Assembly: GCA_026984935.1 (NCBI GenBank)
Contig: JALSRD010000035.1
Span: 143,655-207,654, forward strand
Origin: Desulfobacterales bacterium
GTDB taxonomy: Bacteria > Desulfobacterota > Desulfobacteria > Desulfobacterales > JALSRD01
Length of the DNA: 64,000 nt
Direction of reading: 5' to 3'
In this document: one piece after another, positions 36,025-44,759 of the stretch
Position numbering within the stretch: the stretch's first letter is position 1
How the letters are laid out: every line of letters starts with the position of its first letter
Notes under the pieces: generated by a model
The model's input: the letters and a program-made list of their open reading frames with translations, nothing else
The model's database searches: none
Told to the model about the DNA's origin: nothing
Translations under genes and position numbers: made by a program

Positions 36025-37473
36025 CTATTTCTTGTGCGACAGCGCCCGGCGCAGTTTTTCCCCCAGGTCGCTGACGTTCGCCGCACTGTCTCCGGCAAAG
36101 GGCCGCCAGTCGCCGGCATCCTGCGAAGCCGCCGGCGACAGTACCAGTTTGCGTTCGGCCGGCCGGATTTCTTCCACCGTTACGGCAATCCGGTCTCCTG
36201 CTTTCAGTTTCTGGGCCTGTGCCGGGTCCTCGAAGCGGTCAAATTTCGATTTCGGCATAAGGCCGGTGACGCCCGGTTCCAGCTTTACGAAAAGCCCGAA
36301 ACGCTCCTTTTTTTCAACACTGCCCATGACCACTTTCCCCGCACTGTATTTTTCGGGGGCATCGCGCCACGGGTCGCCTTCGGCATCCTTGATGCTCAGT
36401 GAAACGCGGCGGTTTTGGACGTCGATGGACTTGATCATGACGTAAACCGCCTGTCCGGGATGAACGACTTCTTCGGCCCTGTGAATGCGCCTTGCATAGC
36501 TCATTTCGCTGAGATGCACCAGGCCCTCCACACCGGGCAGCAGTTCGACGAAGGCTCCGAATTTGGCCAAACGGGTCACCACCCCCTTGACCTTGTCTCC
36601 CTCATGGAGCCTGGCGGAGACCCGCTCCCAGGGATCGCCGGAAAGCGCTTTGGCGGAGAGGGCGATGCGCACCCTTTTGCCGTCGGCCGCCTTTTCAACA
36701 TCCGTCACTTTGACCGTCAGCGTTTCGCCTACGGTCAGAACGTCCCGGGGTTCGACGACCCGTGACCAGCTCATTTCGGAAATATGCAGCATGCCCTCCA
36801 GGCCCGGCACCAGTTCCACAAAGGCACCGTAAGGCATCAACCGCCTGACCGTCCCTTCCACGACGTCGCCGACGTGCAGGGTTTCCAGAAAGGCGCGCTG
36901 CGCCTCCTTTTGCTCTTTCTCAATGAGGCTGCGGCGCGACAGCACGATGTTACGGCCGTTTTCTTCAAAGCGCACGATCAGAAACGCAAATGTCTGGCCG
37001 ACATAATCTTCCGGCGTTTCCACATAGGTGACATCCATCTGGCTGACCGGGCAGAAGGCGCTTTGGCCCATGACGTCCACCCGAAAGCCGCCCTTGCACG
37101 TGGCGCTGACCCTGCCCTCGACGGGAACCGCCTTGGCATGCGCTTCTTCCAACAGTGCTGCATTGCCGGCCCCCGAAAGGGCCCTGGAGAGCCGGATTTC
37201 ACTGTCATCCGCGCCAACAACGTACAGATCGAGGGGATCCCCGACGCTGCAGGCAAGTTGTCCGTCATCATCCAACAGTTCTTCGCGGCTGACCACACCG
37301 TCGACCTTGCTGCCGGCATCCACGAAGACGCTGTCAGCACCAATGGCAATCACCTTGGCCGTGATTTGGTCGCCGACCTGCAGATCCTGGACCATTTCCG
37401 GGGTATAGGATTCGAACAGTTCCGCGAAAGTAGGCTCTTCCCCCCCAGAGGGCTCTTCAGTATTTTCGGCCAT
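36025..37473 (-). CDS. S1 RNA-binding protein (RpsA-like, five S1 repeats)
   Basis: A 482-residue protein with five S1 domains, each opening like VGDVVEGTVRRLMPYGAFVEL. Repeats begin near residues 32, 118, 200, 288 and 375. Canonical ribosomal S1 of E. coli has six, so this is a shorter S1-like protein, as often seen in deltaproteobacteria next to or in place of rpsA. The N-terminal 30 residues are acidic. ATG 37473 has TGGAGTG upstream. It probably binds mRNA and assists translation; whether it is the only S1 cannot be told here. Confidence 0.85.
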   Translation of the reverse strand: MAENTEEPSGGEEPTFAELFESYTPEMVQDLQVGDQITAKVIAIGADSVFVDAGSKVDGVVSREELLDDDGQLACSVGDPLDLYVVGADDSEIRLSRALSGAGNAALLEEAHAKAVPVEGRVSATCKGGFRVDVMGQSAFCPVSQMDVTYVETPEDYVGQTFAFLIVRFEENGRNIVLSRRSLIEKEQKEAQRAFLETLHVGDVVEGTVRRLMPYGAFVELVPGLEGMLHISEMSWSRVVEPRDVLTVGETLTVKVTDVEKAADGKRVRIALSAKALSGDPWERVSARLHEGDKVKGVVTRLAKFGAFVELLPGVEGLVHLSEMSYARRIHRAEEVVHPGQAVYVMIKSIDVQNRRVSLSIKDAEGDPWRDAPEKYSAGKVVMGSVEKKERFGLFVKLEPGVTGLMPKSKFDRFEDPAQAQKLKAGDRIAVTVEEIRPAERKLVLSPAASQDAGDWRPFAGDSAANVSDLGEKLRRALSHKK

Positions 37474-37487
37474 CCTGCACTCCATTT

Positions 37488-37688
37488 TCAGCGCTGCAGC
37501 CAGTGCAACACCAGCGGCAGCATCAGGGCCAGCAGAATCAGCAGTCCGGGCAGCGTCAGATACGCTGCATACCAGGGCTTGCCCTGTGCGCGCGCGGCCT
37601 TGAATTCCGCCAGAAACCAATTGCCGATCAGGGCCGCAGCCGCCAAAACGGCGCCAACTCTTATCAAATTTCTAAACAAGACGGTCAA
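37488..37688 (-). CDS. Small two-helix membrane protein
   Basis: A 66-residue protein with two hydrophobic segments (about 10-27 and 43-64) separated by a basic loop AEFKAARAQGKPW. Apparent start is TTG at 37688 with a close GGAG; another TTG three codons later is possible. It ends 14 bp before the S1-domain gene, so it is probably cotranscribed. No family recognised. Confidence 0.55.
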   Translation of the reverse strand: MTVLFRNLIRVGAVLAAAALIGNWFLAEFKAARAQGKPWYAAYLTLPGLLILLALMLPLVLHWLQR

Positions 37689-38139
37689 TGCTCCAGTGCC
37701 ATGGCTGGCTCAATGGATTGAATGCGACCTTCCAGATCGCGTCCATCCCTACAGGTTATGGCGACACCGATGCACAGACGCGAAAACAGACAACCGCGGT
37801 TTGCGCCACCCAGGCCGCCGGGTCCGGAATGGCGCCGACGCATGGCAGCCGTCCGGCCGTCATCTGTTTTCTTGTACAATAACCGGCACACCGTGCCTGA
37901 ATCTCTTCAACGCTTGTATGTGTTCCGCAAAATTTCGTCAATGCTTTTTAAGCCCGGCAGCCGGCCTTATTTACCAGTCGTTGACATCCACCCCGGTTTC
38001 CGCTATTTTTCTGTATCTGATTAAATCTGACCGCTTGCACCACGCCCGGCCAATGGGGACATACATGACACCGGCTTGACAATTTGCGAATGCTTGGTCA
38101 TTTTATGATCACAGGTGAGATCACTTTAAGCGAGCAGAC
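37689..38139. other. 451-bp gap between divergent genes
   Basis: Holds the upstream regions of the small membrane protein (minus) and fabH (plus). A TTGACA at 38076-38081 and TATGAT at 38104-38109 are 22 bp apart, too far for a standard promoter. Open frames of 60-70 codons on the minus strand have no family features. No RNA structure was recognised. Confidence 0.4.
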
Positions 38140-39135
38140 ATGACACCTCGATGCTGCATCATCGGTACGGGATCGGCTGTACCCGAACGAATCCTTTCCA
38201 ATGCCGAACTGGAGTCCATCGTCGAGACTTCCGACGAGTGGATTACCCGCCGTACGGGTATAAAGGCACGACGGATAGCCTCCAACCTGCGCCCGGAAAC
38301 GTCTACCGATCTGGGCACCCTGGCGGCACGCAAAGCCCTGGAAATGGCGCACACAGCGCCCGAAAACCTGGATATGATCGTTGTCGGTACGGTCACTCCG
38401 GACCAGCAGTTCCCCTCGACAGCCTGTATGATCCAGAAAGAGATCAACGCCACCCGGGCGGCGGCTTTTGACGTCTCCGCCGGGTGCTCCGGTTTCTTAT
38501 ATGCACTGGCAATCGTCGACAACGCCGTACGCGCCGGCACCTGCCGTCACGCGCTGGTCGCCGGCGTCGAACGCCTGTCCAGTATCGTCAACTGGCAGGA
38601 CCGCAGCACCTGCGTGCTGCTGGCTGACGGGGCCGGTGCCGTGATTATCGAAGCGCACACCGGCTCCGGCGGTATCCGCTCGGCACACATCAGATCAGAC
38701 GGAAACTTCGGTGAACTGCTCTATGCGCGGTACGGTAACCTGAATCCGCCGCAGCCACTCGAAGATGTCGACATCAAGCCTTTTCACTTGATCATGGAGG
38801 GCAACCGGCTTTTCAAACGTGCCGTCAACTTTCTGACATCGATTGCCAAAGACGCGCTGAAGAGCAATGGGCTTGCGGCTGCAGACATTGCCCTCATGAT
38901 TCCCCACCAGGCCAACATCCGTATCATCGAAGCCCTGGCAAAAAACCTGGGCATTCCCATGCAACGGGTCTATACAAACGTTCACAAATACGGTAACACC
39001 TCATCGGCATCCATCCCCATTGCACTGGATGAAGCCCACCGCGCCGGATTGCTGAAAAGTGGTCAGTACGTGCTGCTGGTCACCTTCGGCGCGGGACTGA
39101 CATGGGCATCCGTGCTGCTCAAATGGTCCATATGA
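38140..39135 (+). CDS. fabH: 3-oxoacyl-ACP synthase III (KAS III)
   Basis: A 331-residue thiolase-fold enzyme that starts fatty acid synthesis by condensing an acyl-CoA with malonyl-ACP. The catalytic triad is Cys116 (DVSAGCSGF), His256 (IPHQANIRI) and Asn286 (KYGNTSSAS), all in place. TSDEWITRRTGIKARR near residue 31 is typical. No other fab gene adjoins, so it may be an extra copy serving branched or special acyl primers, but primer choice cannot be read here. Confidence 0.93.
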   Translation: MTPRCCIIGTGSAVPERILSNAELESIVETSDEWITRRTGIKARRIASNLRPETSTDLGTLAARKALEMAHTAPENLDMIVVGTVTPDQQFPSTACMIQKEINATRAAAFDVSAGCSGFLYALAIVDNAVRAGTCRHALVAGVERLSSIVNWQDRSTCVLLADGAGAVIIEAHTGSGGIRSAHIRSDGNFGELLYARYGNLNPPQPLEDVDIKPFHLIMEGNRLFKRAVNFLTSIAKDALKSNGLAAADIALMIPHQANIRIIEALAKNLGIPMQRVYTNVHKYGNTSSASIPIALDEAHRAGLLKSGQYVLLVTFGAGLTWASVLLKWSI

Positions 39136-39275
39136 GGGTTTGAGGGTGCCTGTTGAACATCGGGGCGCCAAGTGGGATTGTCTATCCGCTGAACCGCTTT
39201 GCCCGGAGAATAATGGGCCGAGGTTGAAAATCTCGTGCTGAAACACGCATGGCCGGCCGGCCGGGCCGCTTGATC

Positions 39276-39821
39276 ATGAGACGATTTGCCATCACCGTTG
39301 CCGCCCTGCTGCTGTGGTCAGGGGCTTTCGGCCTTCCCCGCGCGGCCGCCACGCCGCCGGATACCGCGGCATCCCGCCAAAAAGAGCTGGAAAGCGCCGC
39401 CAGACGCAGTTTTCGCCGTCTACAGCAGGATATCAAGAGAAACGGATTCTACAATGCGCGCGCAGCGCTGAATATCTGGCGCTGCGATGCCATCGAGGCC
39501 GGCACCTTCGACGCTGCGCTGTTCGAGCAGATTAAAAGGAAGCTGTATCAATCCTCCATTGAAAAGAACCGCGCCTGTTTCAACGAGTACCTGCTTCGGA
39601 AAAGCTTCCGCGACGCCAAGATGTGCCTCGAGATCTGGCGCCTGCACGCGCAGGAAATCGGCGTTTTCGACGCCAGCCGATACGAGGGAATGCGCAAACA
39701 GCTGCAAATGGCCATCACCAGGGCAAGATCCGGTGCTGCAGGCAAAAAAGCCACAGCATTAAAATCCCGCCCAAAAAGCGTTAAAAAGAGCACTGCCGCT
39801 GACCACCCGCCAAACCCCTGA
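39276..39821 (+). CDS. Exported protein with two related helical repeats
   Basis: A 181-residue protein with a signal peptide (MRRFAITVAALLLWSGAFG, cleavage near AAAT). Two repeats of about 50 residues follow: NARAALNIWRCDAIEAGTFDA and DAKMCLEIWRLHAQEIGVFDA share the pattern A-x3-L-x-IWR-x2-A-x-E-x-G-x-FDA. Each has one Cys. A Lys-rich tail ends the protein. No named family is recognised. A longer frame starts at 39249, but the signal peptide favours 39276. Confidence 0.65.
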   Translation: MRRFAITVAALLLWSGAFGLPRAAATPPDTAASRQKELESAARRSFRRLQQDIKRNGFYNARAALNIWRCDAIEAGTFDAALFEQIKRKLYQSSIEKNRACFNEYLLRKSFRDAKMCLEIWRLHAQEIGVFDASRYEGMRKQLQMAITRARSGAAGKKATALKSRPKSVKKSTAADHPPNP

Positions 39822-40148
39822 TCCTGCCAATCGCGCCACATGCCGACCGTGGCCGGCAAGCTCCTTTTGTTCACGCCACCGCGTGTTCCCGGGCTTGTTT
39901 TGCGCGTTCTCAACGAGTTCGGGCAGCCCCTTGCCATGCGGGCTTTAGCTGCGCCTCCGTGTACATCCGAGGCGCCCCGGATACACCATTTCGCCTCACC
40001 GAACAATGCCTGGCGGTCCTTTGGTGCTATCGCCGGAGGTTTTTGGCCAGTTACCTTGTTTTTCATCAAATCGGTATTATGGTTGGATAGCACACAACAA
40101 CCGTTTTTGATAAGCGCCCGACAGCGCCGAAGATAAGGAGAAAGCAAT
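39822..40148. other. 327-bp gap upstream of the ferritin pair
   Basis: No convincing gene. A 98-codon open frame on the plus strand has no family features. TATTAT at 40075-40080 could be a -10 element for the downstream genes, but no good -35 is at the right distance. No Fur-box-like inverted repeat was recognised. Confidence 0.35.
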
Positions 40149-40334
40149 ATGGACACCCAACAAATGCCGCATCCGGAACACGACAAGCACCTGTGTTACC
40201 TGGAAAATATCGGCTATATCAAATCGAACCTGGAAACATACAAGGAACTGGTACGCCAACCGCAATATGTCTGCCGGAAATGTGGGCGGGCGGCGGCCGG
40301 CAAGAACAGACTCTGCAAACCCGAAAAGCTTTAG
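40149..40334 (+). CDS. Small cysteine-containing protein next to ferritin
   Basis: A 61-residue protein with AAGGAG at good distance. The C-terminal part holds VCRKCGRAAAGKNRLCKP, a half zinc-ribbon or iron-binding knuckle with three cysteines; a fourth cysteine is at residue 16. It lies 90 bp upstream of ferritin in the same direction, and the pair may be cotranscribed. It might donate or sense iron; that is inference. Confidence 0.65.
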   Translation: MDTQQMPHPEHDKHLCYLENIGYIKSNLETYKELVRQPQYVCRKCGRAAAGKNRLCKPEKL

Positions 40335-40424
40335 TCGGTTGCGGGCGGCGGCATTCCTGCCGGACTCTGCCCAGCGGACTGCTGATCTCAATTTCAGATG
40401 ACGCCATTTAAGGAGGTTAGGGGA

Positions 40425-40970
40425 ATGTTAAGTGACAAGGTACTTGCTGAACTCAACGAGCAGCTCAATCGGGAAATGTACTCGGCCTATCTGTACATGG
40501 CCATGTCGGCGCATGCCAAGAATGCCGGATTAAATGGCTTTGCCAACTGGTTCATGGTCCAGTACCATGAAGAGATGTTTCACGCCATGAAGATCTACGA
40601 ATATATTCAACAGCAGGGGGGCAAGGTCGAGCTGAAGGCCATCCAGCAGCCACCGGCGGATTTCGAGTCGCCACTGGACATGTTCAAAAAGACCCTGGCA
40701 CATGAACAGTTCATCACCCGGTCCTTAAACAACCTGATGGAAACGGCGATTGCGGAAAAAGACCACGCCACGCAGATTTTTCTGCAGTGGTATATCACCG
40801 AACAGGTGGAAGAGGAAGACAACGACAACGAAATCATTCACCAGTTGGAGATGATCCAGGATCACCCCCACGGTCTGATGATGATCGACCGCGAACTGGG
40901 AAGCCGCGCTGCCCACGTACCCACCGACTTCAGCAAGGGCCTTGAAGCAGCTGAAGCGCCCGCGGCCTAG
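40425..40970 (+). CDS. ftnA: Non-heme ferritin
   Basis: A 181-residue four-helix iron storage protein. MLSDKVLAELNEQLNREMYSAYLYMAMSAHA gives the first ferroxidase glutamate (Glu in NREMYS), and YHEEMFHAMKIYEYI supplies the E-x2-H pair. VEEEDNDNEIIHQLEMI and the long helices match bacterial FtnA. AAGGAGG stands 9 bases before ATG 40425; a longer frame is rejected. Stores iron as ferric oxide in the cytosol. Confidence 0.93.
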   Translation: MLSDKVLAELNEQLNREMYSAYLYMAMSAHAKNAGLNGFANWFMVQYHEEMFHAMKIYEYIQQQGGKVELKAIQQPPADFESPLDMFKKTLAHEQFITRSLNNLMETAIAEKDHATQIFLQWYITEQVEEEDNDNEIIHQLEMIQDHPHGLMMIDRELGSRAAHVPTDFSKGLEAAEAPAA

Positions 40971-41019
40971 CCCGGCGATTTCTAACCCGAATGGCACGCC
41001 GCCTGGAGGTGACGGAGTA

Positions 41020-41481
41020 ATGCGCATCTATCTCGTGCAGCACGGTAAAAGCTTGAGCCCGGAAAAAGATCCGCACAAGGGATTGTCCGAGGCCGGCAGG
41101 ACCGAAACCCGGCGCATTGCCGAGGTCGCGCAGGGGTACGATGTCCCGGTGGAGGCCATCTGGCACAGCGGCAAGACGCGCGCCCGTCAGACAGCGGAGA
41201 TCTTCGCCCGGCACCTCCGACCGGCCGGCGGCGTGCGCCAGGTTGCAGGCCTGCAGCCGCTGGACGACGTGGAACCCTTTGCAGCGAACCTGGCTGCAGC
41301 GGACAAACTCATGCTCGTCGGCCATCTGCCGTTCATGTCCCGCATGGCGGCCTACCTGGTCACCGGCAGAGACGCACCACCGGTTTTCAGGTTCCAGAAC
41401 AGCGGAATCGTCTGTCTCGAACACGATGCGAGTCAAAACCAATGGGTCATCCGCTGGTCCCTGATGCCCAACATCGGATAG
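41020..41481 (+). CDS. sixA: Phosphohistidine phosphatase SixA-like
   Basis: A 153-residue histidine phosphatase-fold protein. It opens MRIYLVQHGKS, where the RHG catalytic triad reads QHG, then DPHKGLSEAGRTETRRIA, WHSGKTRARQTAEIF and VGHLPFMSRMAAYLV. SixA removes phosphate from histidine of phosphotransfer proteins. The Arg to Gln change at the active site is seen in some SixA-like proteins but leaves activity uncertain. The frame begins inside the ferritin gene; ATG 41020 has GGAG nearby. Confidence 0.8.
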   Translation: MRIYLVQHGKSLSPEKDPHKGLSEAGRTETRRIAEVAQGYDVPVEAIWHSGKTRARQTAEIFARHLRPAGGVRQVAGLQPLDDVEPFAANLAAADKLMLVGHLPFMSRMAAYLVTGRDAPPVFRFQNSGIVCLEHDASQNQWVIRWSLMPNIG

Positions 41482-41511
41482 TACTTCAAGCGCGGCAGCT
41501 TTAGCGGGGCG

Positions 41512-41550
41512 CAAAAGACCCCGCCGGTATATCACCGGCGGGGTCTTTTG
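41512..41550. terminator. Bidirectional intrinsic terminator
   Basis: CAAAAGACCCCGCCGGT (41512-41528) and ACCGGCGGGGTCTTTTG (41534-41550) form a perfect 17-bp stem with the 5-base loop ATATC. The stem ends in A/T runs on both sides, so it can stop both sixA (plus) and the UspA gene (minus), which converge here. Confidence 0.9.
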
Positions 41551-41576
41551 GCGTTTAAAGCGCGCGCCGGACAGGT

Positions 41577-42530
41577 TCAGGTACTGACAAAAACGATGGT
41601 CGGGCGCTGGCATTTATGGGAAACGACCCGGCACACGTGGCCGATGAACATCTCAGACACCGGGTTGGTGCCGCGCCGGCCCATAAAAATGATGTCGATG
41701 TCCCGTTTATCGGTCTCTTCCCAGATGGCTTCGGCAGGATCGCCGAATTTTTCTAGCCTGACAATCTTGGGTGCCAGCTCTCTTCCGGGATTCAACACAT
41801 TCAGGGCGGCATCGATCTGGGCCTTGGCTTGCTGTTCAGGCTTTTCGCCGTTTGCAACCCGCTCCCCGTAGGTCGCGGCATTCACCACGCGCAGCAGCAC
41901 CAGTTCCTGAATGCCGGCTCCGAAGCGGTTGGCCAGGATACCGGCTTCGGCGGCGGCCTGCAGCGCATCCGCAGAGCCGTCCACCGCCACCAGCATCCTG
42001 GGCAGCGGGCAGGCCAGATCTTTATGAATGTCCTGTCCGACAAGATACACCGAGGAGGGGACATTGCGCTGCAAAAGGCTTTCGCTGACGCTTCCCAGAA
42101 AAAACTGCTTCAGGCGCGACAGCTCTCTTTTTTCCATCAAAATGGTGGAATAGTGCCCCTCGACGGCCAGCTTGAGGATCTGATCCACGGGTTTTCCATC
42201 GGCGACTTTTTTTTCAACCCGGCAGGCCGCACAGTACTGTCGCAGCTGCTTTGCCGCCTGGTCCAGAAGCGGCTGTACTTCATTTTCGATATGCTGACTT
42301 TTGAGACGTTTAAAGGTTTCACTTTCAAGGATATAATCGGTGCGGACATCGATGTTGGCCATGTGGCGGCTCAGGTACCTTCCCGCCATGATGTGCAGCA
42401 GCGTGATGGCTTCTATCCGCTCGTCCAGCACCGACGCCAGGCACCCGGCCATTTTGGTGGCCCGCTGAAAAGAGTCCGGTTTGCCGATGGGCAACAAAAA
42501 TCGGGTCAGCGGTTCGAATTTTTTCGTCAT
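41577..42530 (-). CDS. Tandem universal stress protein
   Basis: A 317-residue protein with two Usp domains: residues 8-160 and 175-317. The second keeps the ATP-type motif GRRGTNPVSEMFIGHVCRVVSH and begins RMLVAVDGSADALQAA. The first is more diverged (ILMEKRELSRLKQFFLGSVSESL). It lies 15 bp downstream of the anion permease in the same operon, so it may regulate the transporter or report on energy state. That pairing is common for SLC13/DASS-type genes. Confidence 0.85.
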   Translation of the reverse strand: MTKKFEPLTRFLLPIGKPDSFQRATKMAGCLASVLDERIEAITLLHIMAGRYLSRHMANIDVRTDYILESETFKRLKSQHIENEVQPLLDQAAKQLRQYCAACRVEKKVADGKPVDQILKLAVEGHYSTILMEKRELSRLKQFFLGSVSESLLQRNVPSSVYLVGQDIHKDLACPLPRMLVAVDGSADALQAAAEAGILANRFGAGIQELVLLRVVNAATYGERVANGEKPEQQAKAQIDAALNVLNPGRELAPKIVRLEKFGDPAEAIWEETDKRDIDIIFMGRRGTNPVSEMFIGHVCRVVSHKCQRPTIVFVST

Positions 42531-42545
42531 GGTCTCATCCCCCTT

Positions 42546-44369
42546 TTAATAGAAGAGCAGGAGCCATACATTGGCAATGGCAACACTGATGATCATGAAT
42601 GGGAATGCCTGCTTCATGAACCCTATAAAGCTGATATGATGCCCGGCGGATTCGGCGATGCCGAGGGTCACCACGTTGGCGGAGGCGCCGATCATGGTGC
42701 CGTTGCCGCCGAAGCAGGCGCCGAAGGCCAAGGCCCACCAGAGCACCCCGCTTTCGGCGCCTGGTATGACCTTTGTCAGGTAGGCGACAATGGGCAGCAT
42801 GGTGGCCGTAAACGGAATGTTGTCGATAAACGCACTGGCCAGGGCCGAAACCCACAGGATCAGACAAACCGATATCACCAGGCTGCCGTGGGACAGGTGC
42901 AGTACCCAGTTGGCGATGATGTCCAGCAGGCCGGCCTCTTCAACGGATCCCACCAGCATGAAGAGAAAAATGAAAAACAGGAGCGTGGCCCATTCGATGT
43001 CCTTTTCGATCAGCTCCAGCAGGTCCACCTTTTTGGTGATCAGCCCGTAGGTAAACAGCAGGGCGGCGCCGAACAGCGCGGCAATGCTCACCTCCATGTG
43101 CCAGAAACCGTGGGTGAGGAACATGGCGATGACGATGGACATGATGATCAGCCCCACCGTGAGCAGGTTGGAATCGGTGATCTGGTATTCCTGCCTCAAT
43201 TTATCGATAAAGGCCTGGATGTCGGTGACATGGGCCTTTTTGTACTCCTTGTTGTAGACAAACTTGGCGTAAACGAACAGGATGACCATGACGATGCCGC
43301 ACACCGGCGCCAGGTTCTTGACGAAATCGATGAAAGTCAGGCCCGCGTACGAACCGATCATGATGTTGGGCGGGTCGCCGATGAGCGTGGCCGTGCCGCC
43401 GATGTTGGACGCCAGCACTTCCGGCATCAGCAGCGTCAGGGGGTTGATGCCCAGTGAAAGGGCGATTTCGATGCTCACCGGCGTGAGCAGCAGCATGGTG
43501 GTCACGTTGTCCAGAAATGCGGAGGCCACGGCCGTAAAGCTCATCAGGATAATCGCCAGGATGATGATGTTGCCCCTGGCCAGCTGGTAGCATTTGTAGG
43601 CGCACCACTGGAAGACACCGGTGTGTTTGAGGATTCCCACGATGATCATCATGCCCATCAGCAGAAAGATGACGTTCATGTCGATGGACTGGACCGCCCT
43701 TTCATAGGTCAGGATATGAAATTCCGGGTTGAGTGTTCCCGCGGTGTAGCTGACCACCAGCATGAGCGCCGCCCCCAGCATGGCGGCCAGCGTGCGGTGC
43801 AGCAGCTCAAATGAGATGAGGACGTAAGCCAGGATGAAGACAACCGTCGCAATCCAGAACGCCGGCCCCTGACGGCGTTCGATTTCAAAGTCCTCTTTGA
43901 TCGTATGTTCATCGCCGCTGGAAAGAATCCTGCCTTTGTCCAGCGTGATAACCTTCTGTTTATAGCTGGGCTTGAAAAGCCTGAGCTGCAGGGTGGATCG
44001 GTCCACCGTGCCCCGGGGCAGCGACAGGATGACCTGGAAGGTGCCGTCGGCTTCGGTCTGGAATACGGGGGCACCATGCTCCCCATGCCCGTGGGCGGCT
44101 GGCTCAATTTTTTCCCCGTCGGCAAGCACCTCGATTTCCACCTCGTCTACGCCCACCTGATGGGGATTGACAATTTTGCCGAAAATTTCCAGAGACTCCA
44201 TCGGACCGGATGCGGTCGCGGTTTTTTTCGCATCTGTTCCCGAAGCCGCCATTGCGATTCCGGCAACCCCGATCAAAAAGAAAAAAACCGCCAGCATGCA
44301 GATCGATCGCATGGCGTCGGTTTTCATCGCCCTGAAGTGGGTTTTATGCATGCGAACACCGTTTCCCAT
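42546..44369 (-). CDS. Citrate/ArsB-type anion permease with periplasmic N-terminal domain
   Basis: A 607-residue permease. A signal-like helix (about 23-42) is followed by a predicted beta-sandwich of roughly 120 residues with EIEVLADGEKIEPAAHGHGEHG. From residue 180, about 11-12 helices carry NVIFLLMGMMIIVGILKHTG, TATLIGDPPNIMIGS and NGTMIGASANVV, the two inverted-repeat pore motifs of the ion transporter superfamily (P-protein/NhaD/ArsB group). Ion and substrate are unknown. ATG 44369 has GGGAGGA upstream. Operon with UspA. Confidence 0.85.
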   Translation of the reverse strand: MGNGVRMHKTHFRAMKTDAMRSICMLAVFFFLIGVAGIAMAASGTDAKKTATASGPMESLEIFGKIVNPHQVGVDEVEIEVLADGEKIEPAAHGHGEHGAPVFQTEADGTFQVILSLPRGTVDRSTLQLRLFKPSYKQKVITLDKGRILSSGDEHTIKEDFEIERRQGPAFWIATVVFILAYVLISFELLHRTLAAMLGAALMLVVSYTAGTLNPEFHILTYERAVQSIDMNVIFLLMGMMIIVGILKHTGVFQWCAYKCYQLARGNIIILAIILMSFTAVASAFLDNVTTMLLLTPVSIEIALSLGINPLTLLMPEVLASNIGGTATLIGDPPNIMIGSYAGLTFIDFVKNLAPVCGIVMVILFVYAKFVYNKEYKKAHVTDIQAFIDKLRQEYQITDSNLLTVGLIIMSIVIAMFLTHGFWHMEVSIAALFGAALLFTYGLITKKVDLLELIEKDIEWATLLFFIFLFMLVGSVEEAGLLDIIANWVLHLSHGSLVISVCLILWVSALASAFIDNIPFTATMLPIVAYLTKVIPGAESGVLWWALAFGACFGGNGTMIGASANVVTLGIAESAGHHISFIGFMKQAFPFMIISVAIANVWLLLFY

Positions 44370-44759
44370 TGGAAATCCTCCCTCATGCCCGAACCGGGCG
44401 TTTACCGGGTTCTCCTGTGGATGTGGCCAGGGTTCCAGCCGAAAGGCCGCTTCCTGCATTGTAGCACAGGCATTCTGTTTATCGGCAACACCGGTGGAAA
44501 CTTAAAGTCCCGCCCATCGGCTGGATTCTCTGCCCTCATGCATTCATGGCATACAAATCCGTGCCCCAAGCCGCCCGGTCGCGGATTGCTGTCGTCTTGT
44601 AGCAAATCATGGCAGTCTGGGCAAACAAATAATTTCGGGAATTAAATCTACTCGTTATGTTGACAAGCGCTGCGAACTGTTTTAGTCTGTCGGTGAAAAT
44701 CCGAACGACGGGCGGTTACCGCAGATTTGAATTCTGAAACACAAACACTGGGGAGTTTC
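44370..44759. other. 390-bp gap between the permease and metK
   Basis: Divergent promoter region. On the minus strand, 44402-44641 is an open frame without a start codon before its Cys pairs: it reads LFVCPDCHDLLQDD and later GFVCHECMRAENPADG, resembling a zinc ribbon. It may be a gene remnant or chance. No riboswitch matching a known SAM or SAH class was convincingly found. Confidence 0.35.
44660..44688 (+). promoter_or_regulatory. metK: Candidate sigma-70 promoter for metK
   Basis: TTGACA at 44660-44665 and TAGTCT at 44683-44688 are separated by 17 bp. A start point near 44695 would leave a leader of about 65 bases. The -35 is perfect; the -10 is weak (3 of 6). Confidence 0.4.

Noticed and set aside
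37685-37891. 68-codon frame ahead of the small membrane protein
   Set aside because: No recognisable features; start context poor.
38076-38109. TTGACA and TATGAT before fabH
   Set aside because: Spacing of 22 bp is too long for a sigma-70 promoter.
39840-40136. 98-codon plus-strand frame in the gap before the ferritin pair
   Set aside because: No family, no ribosome site, and it runs through the likely promoter.
44664-44690. AGCGCTGCGA near the metK promoter, like part of the SAH riboswitch consensus
   Set aside because: Only the first block fits; the later CCAGGCUC-type block and the stems are absent.
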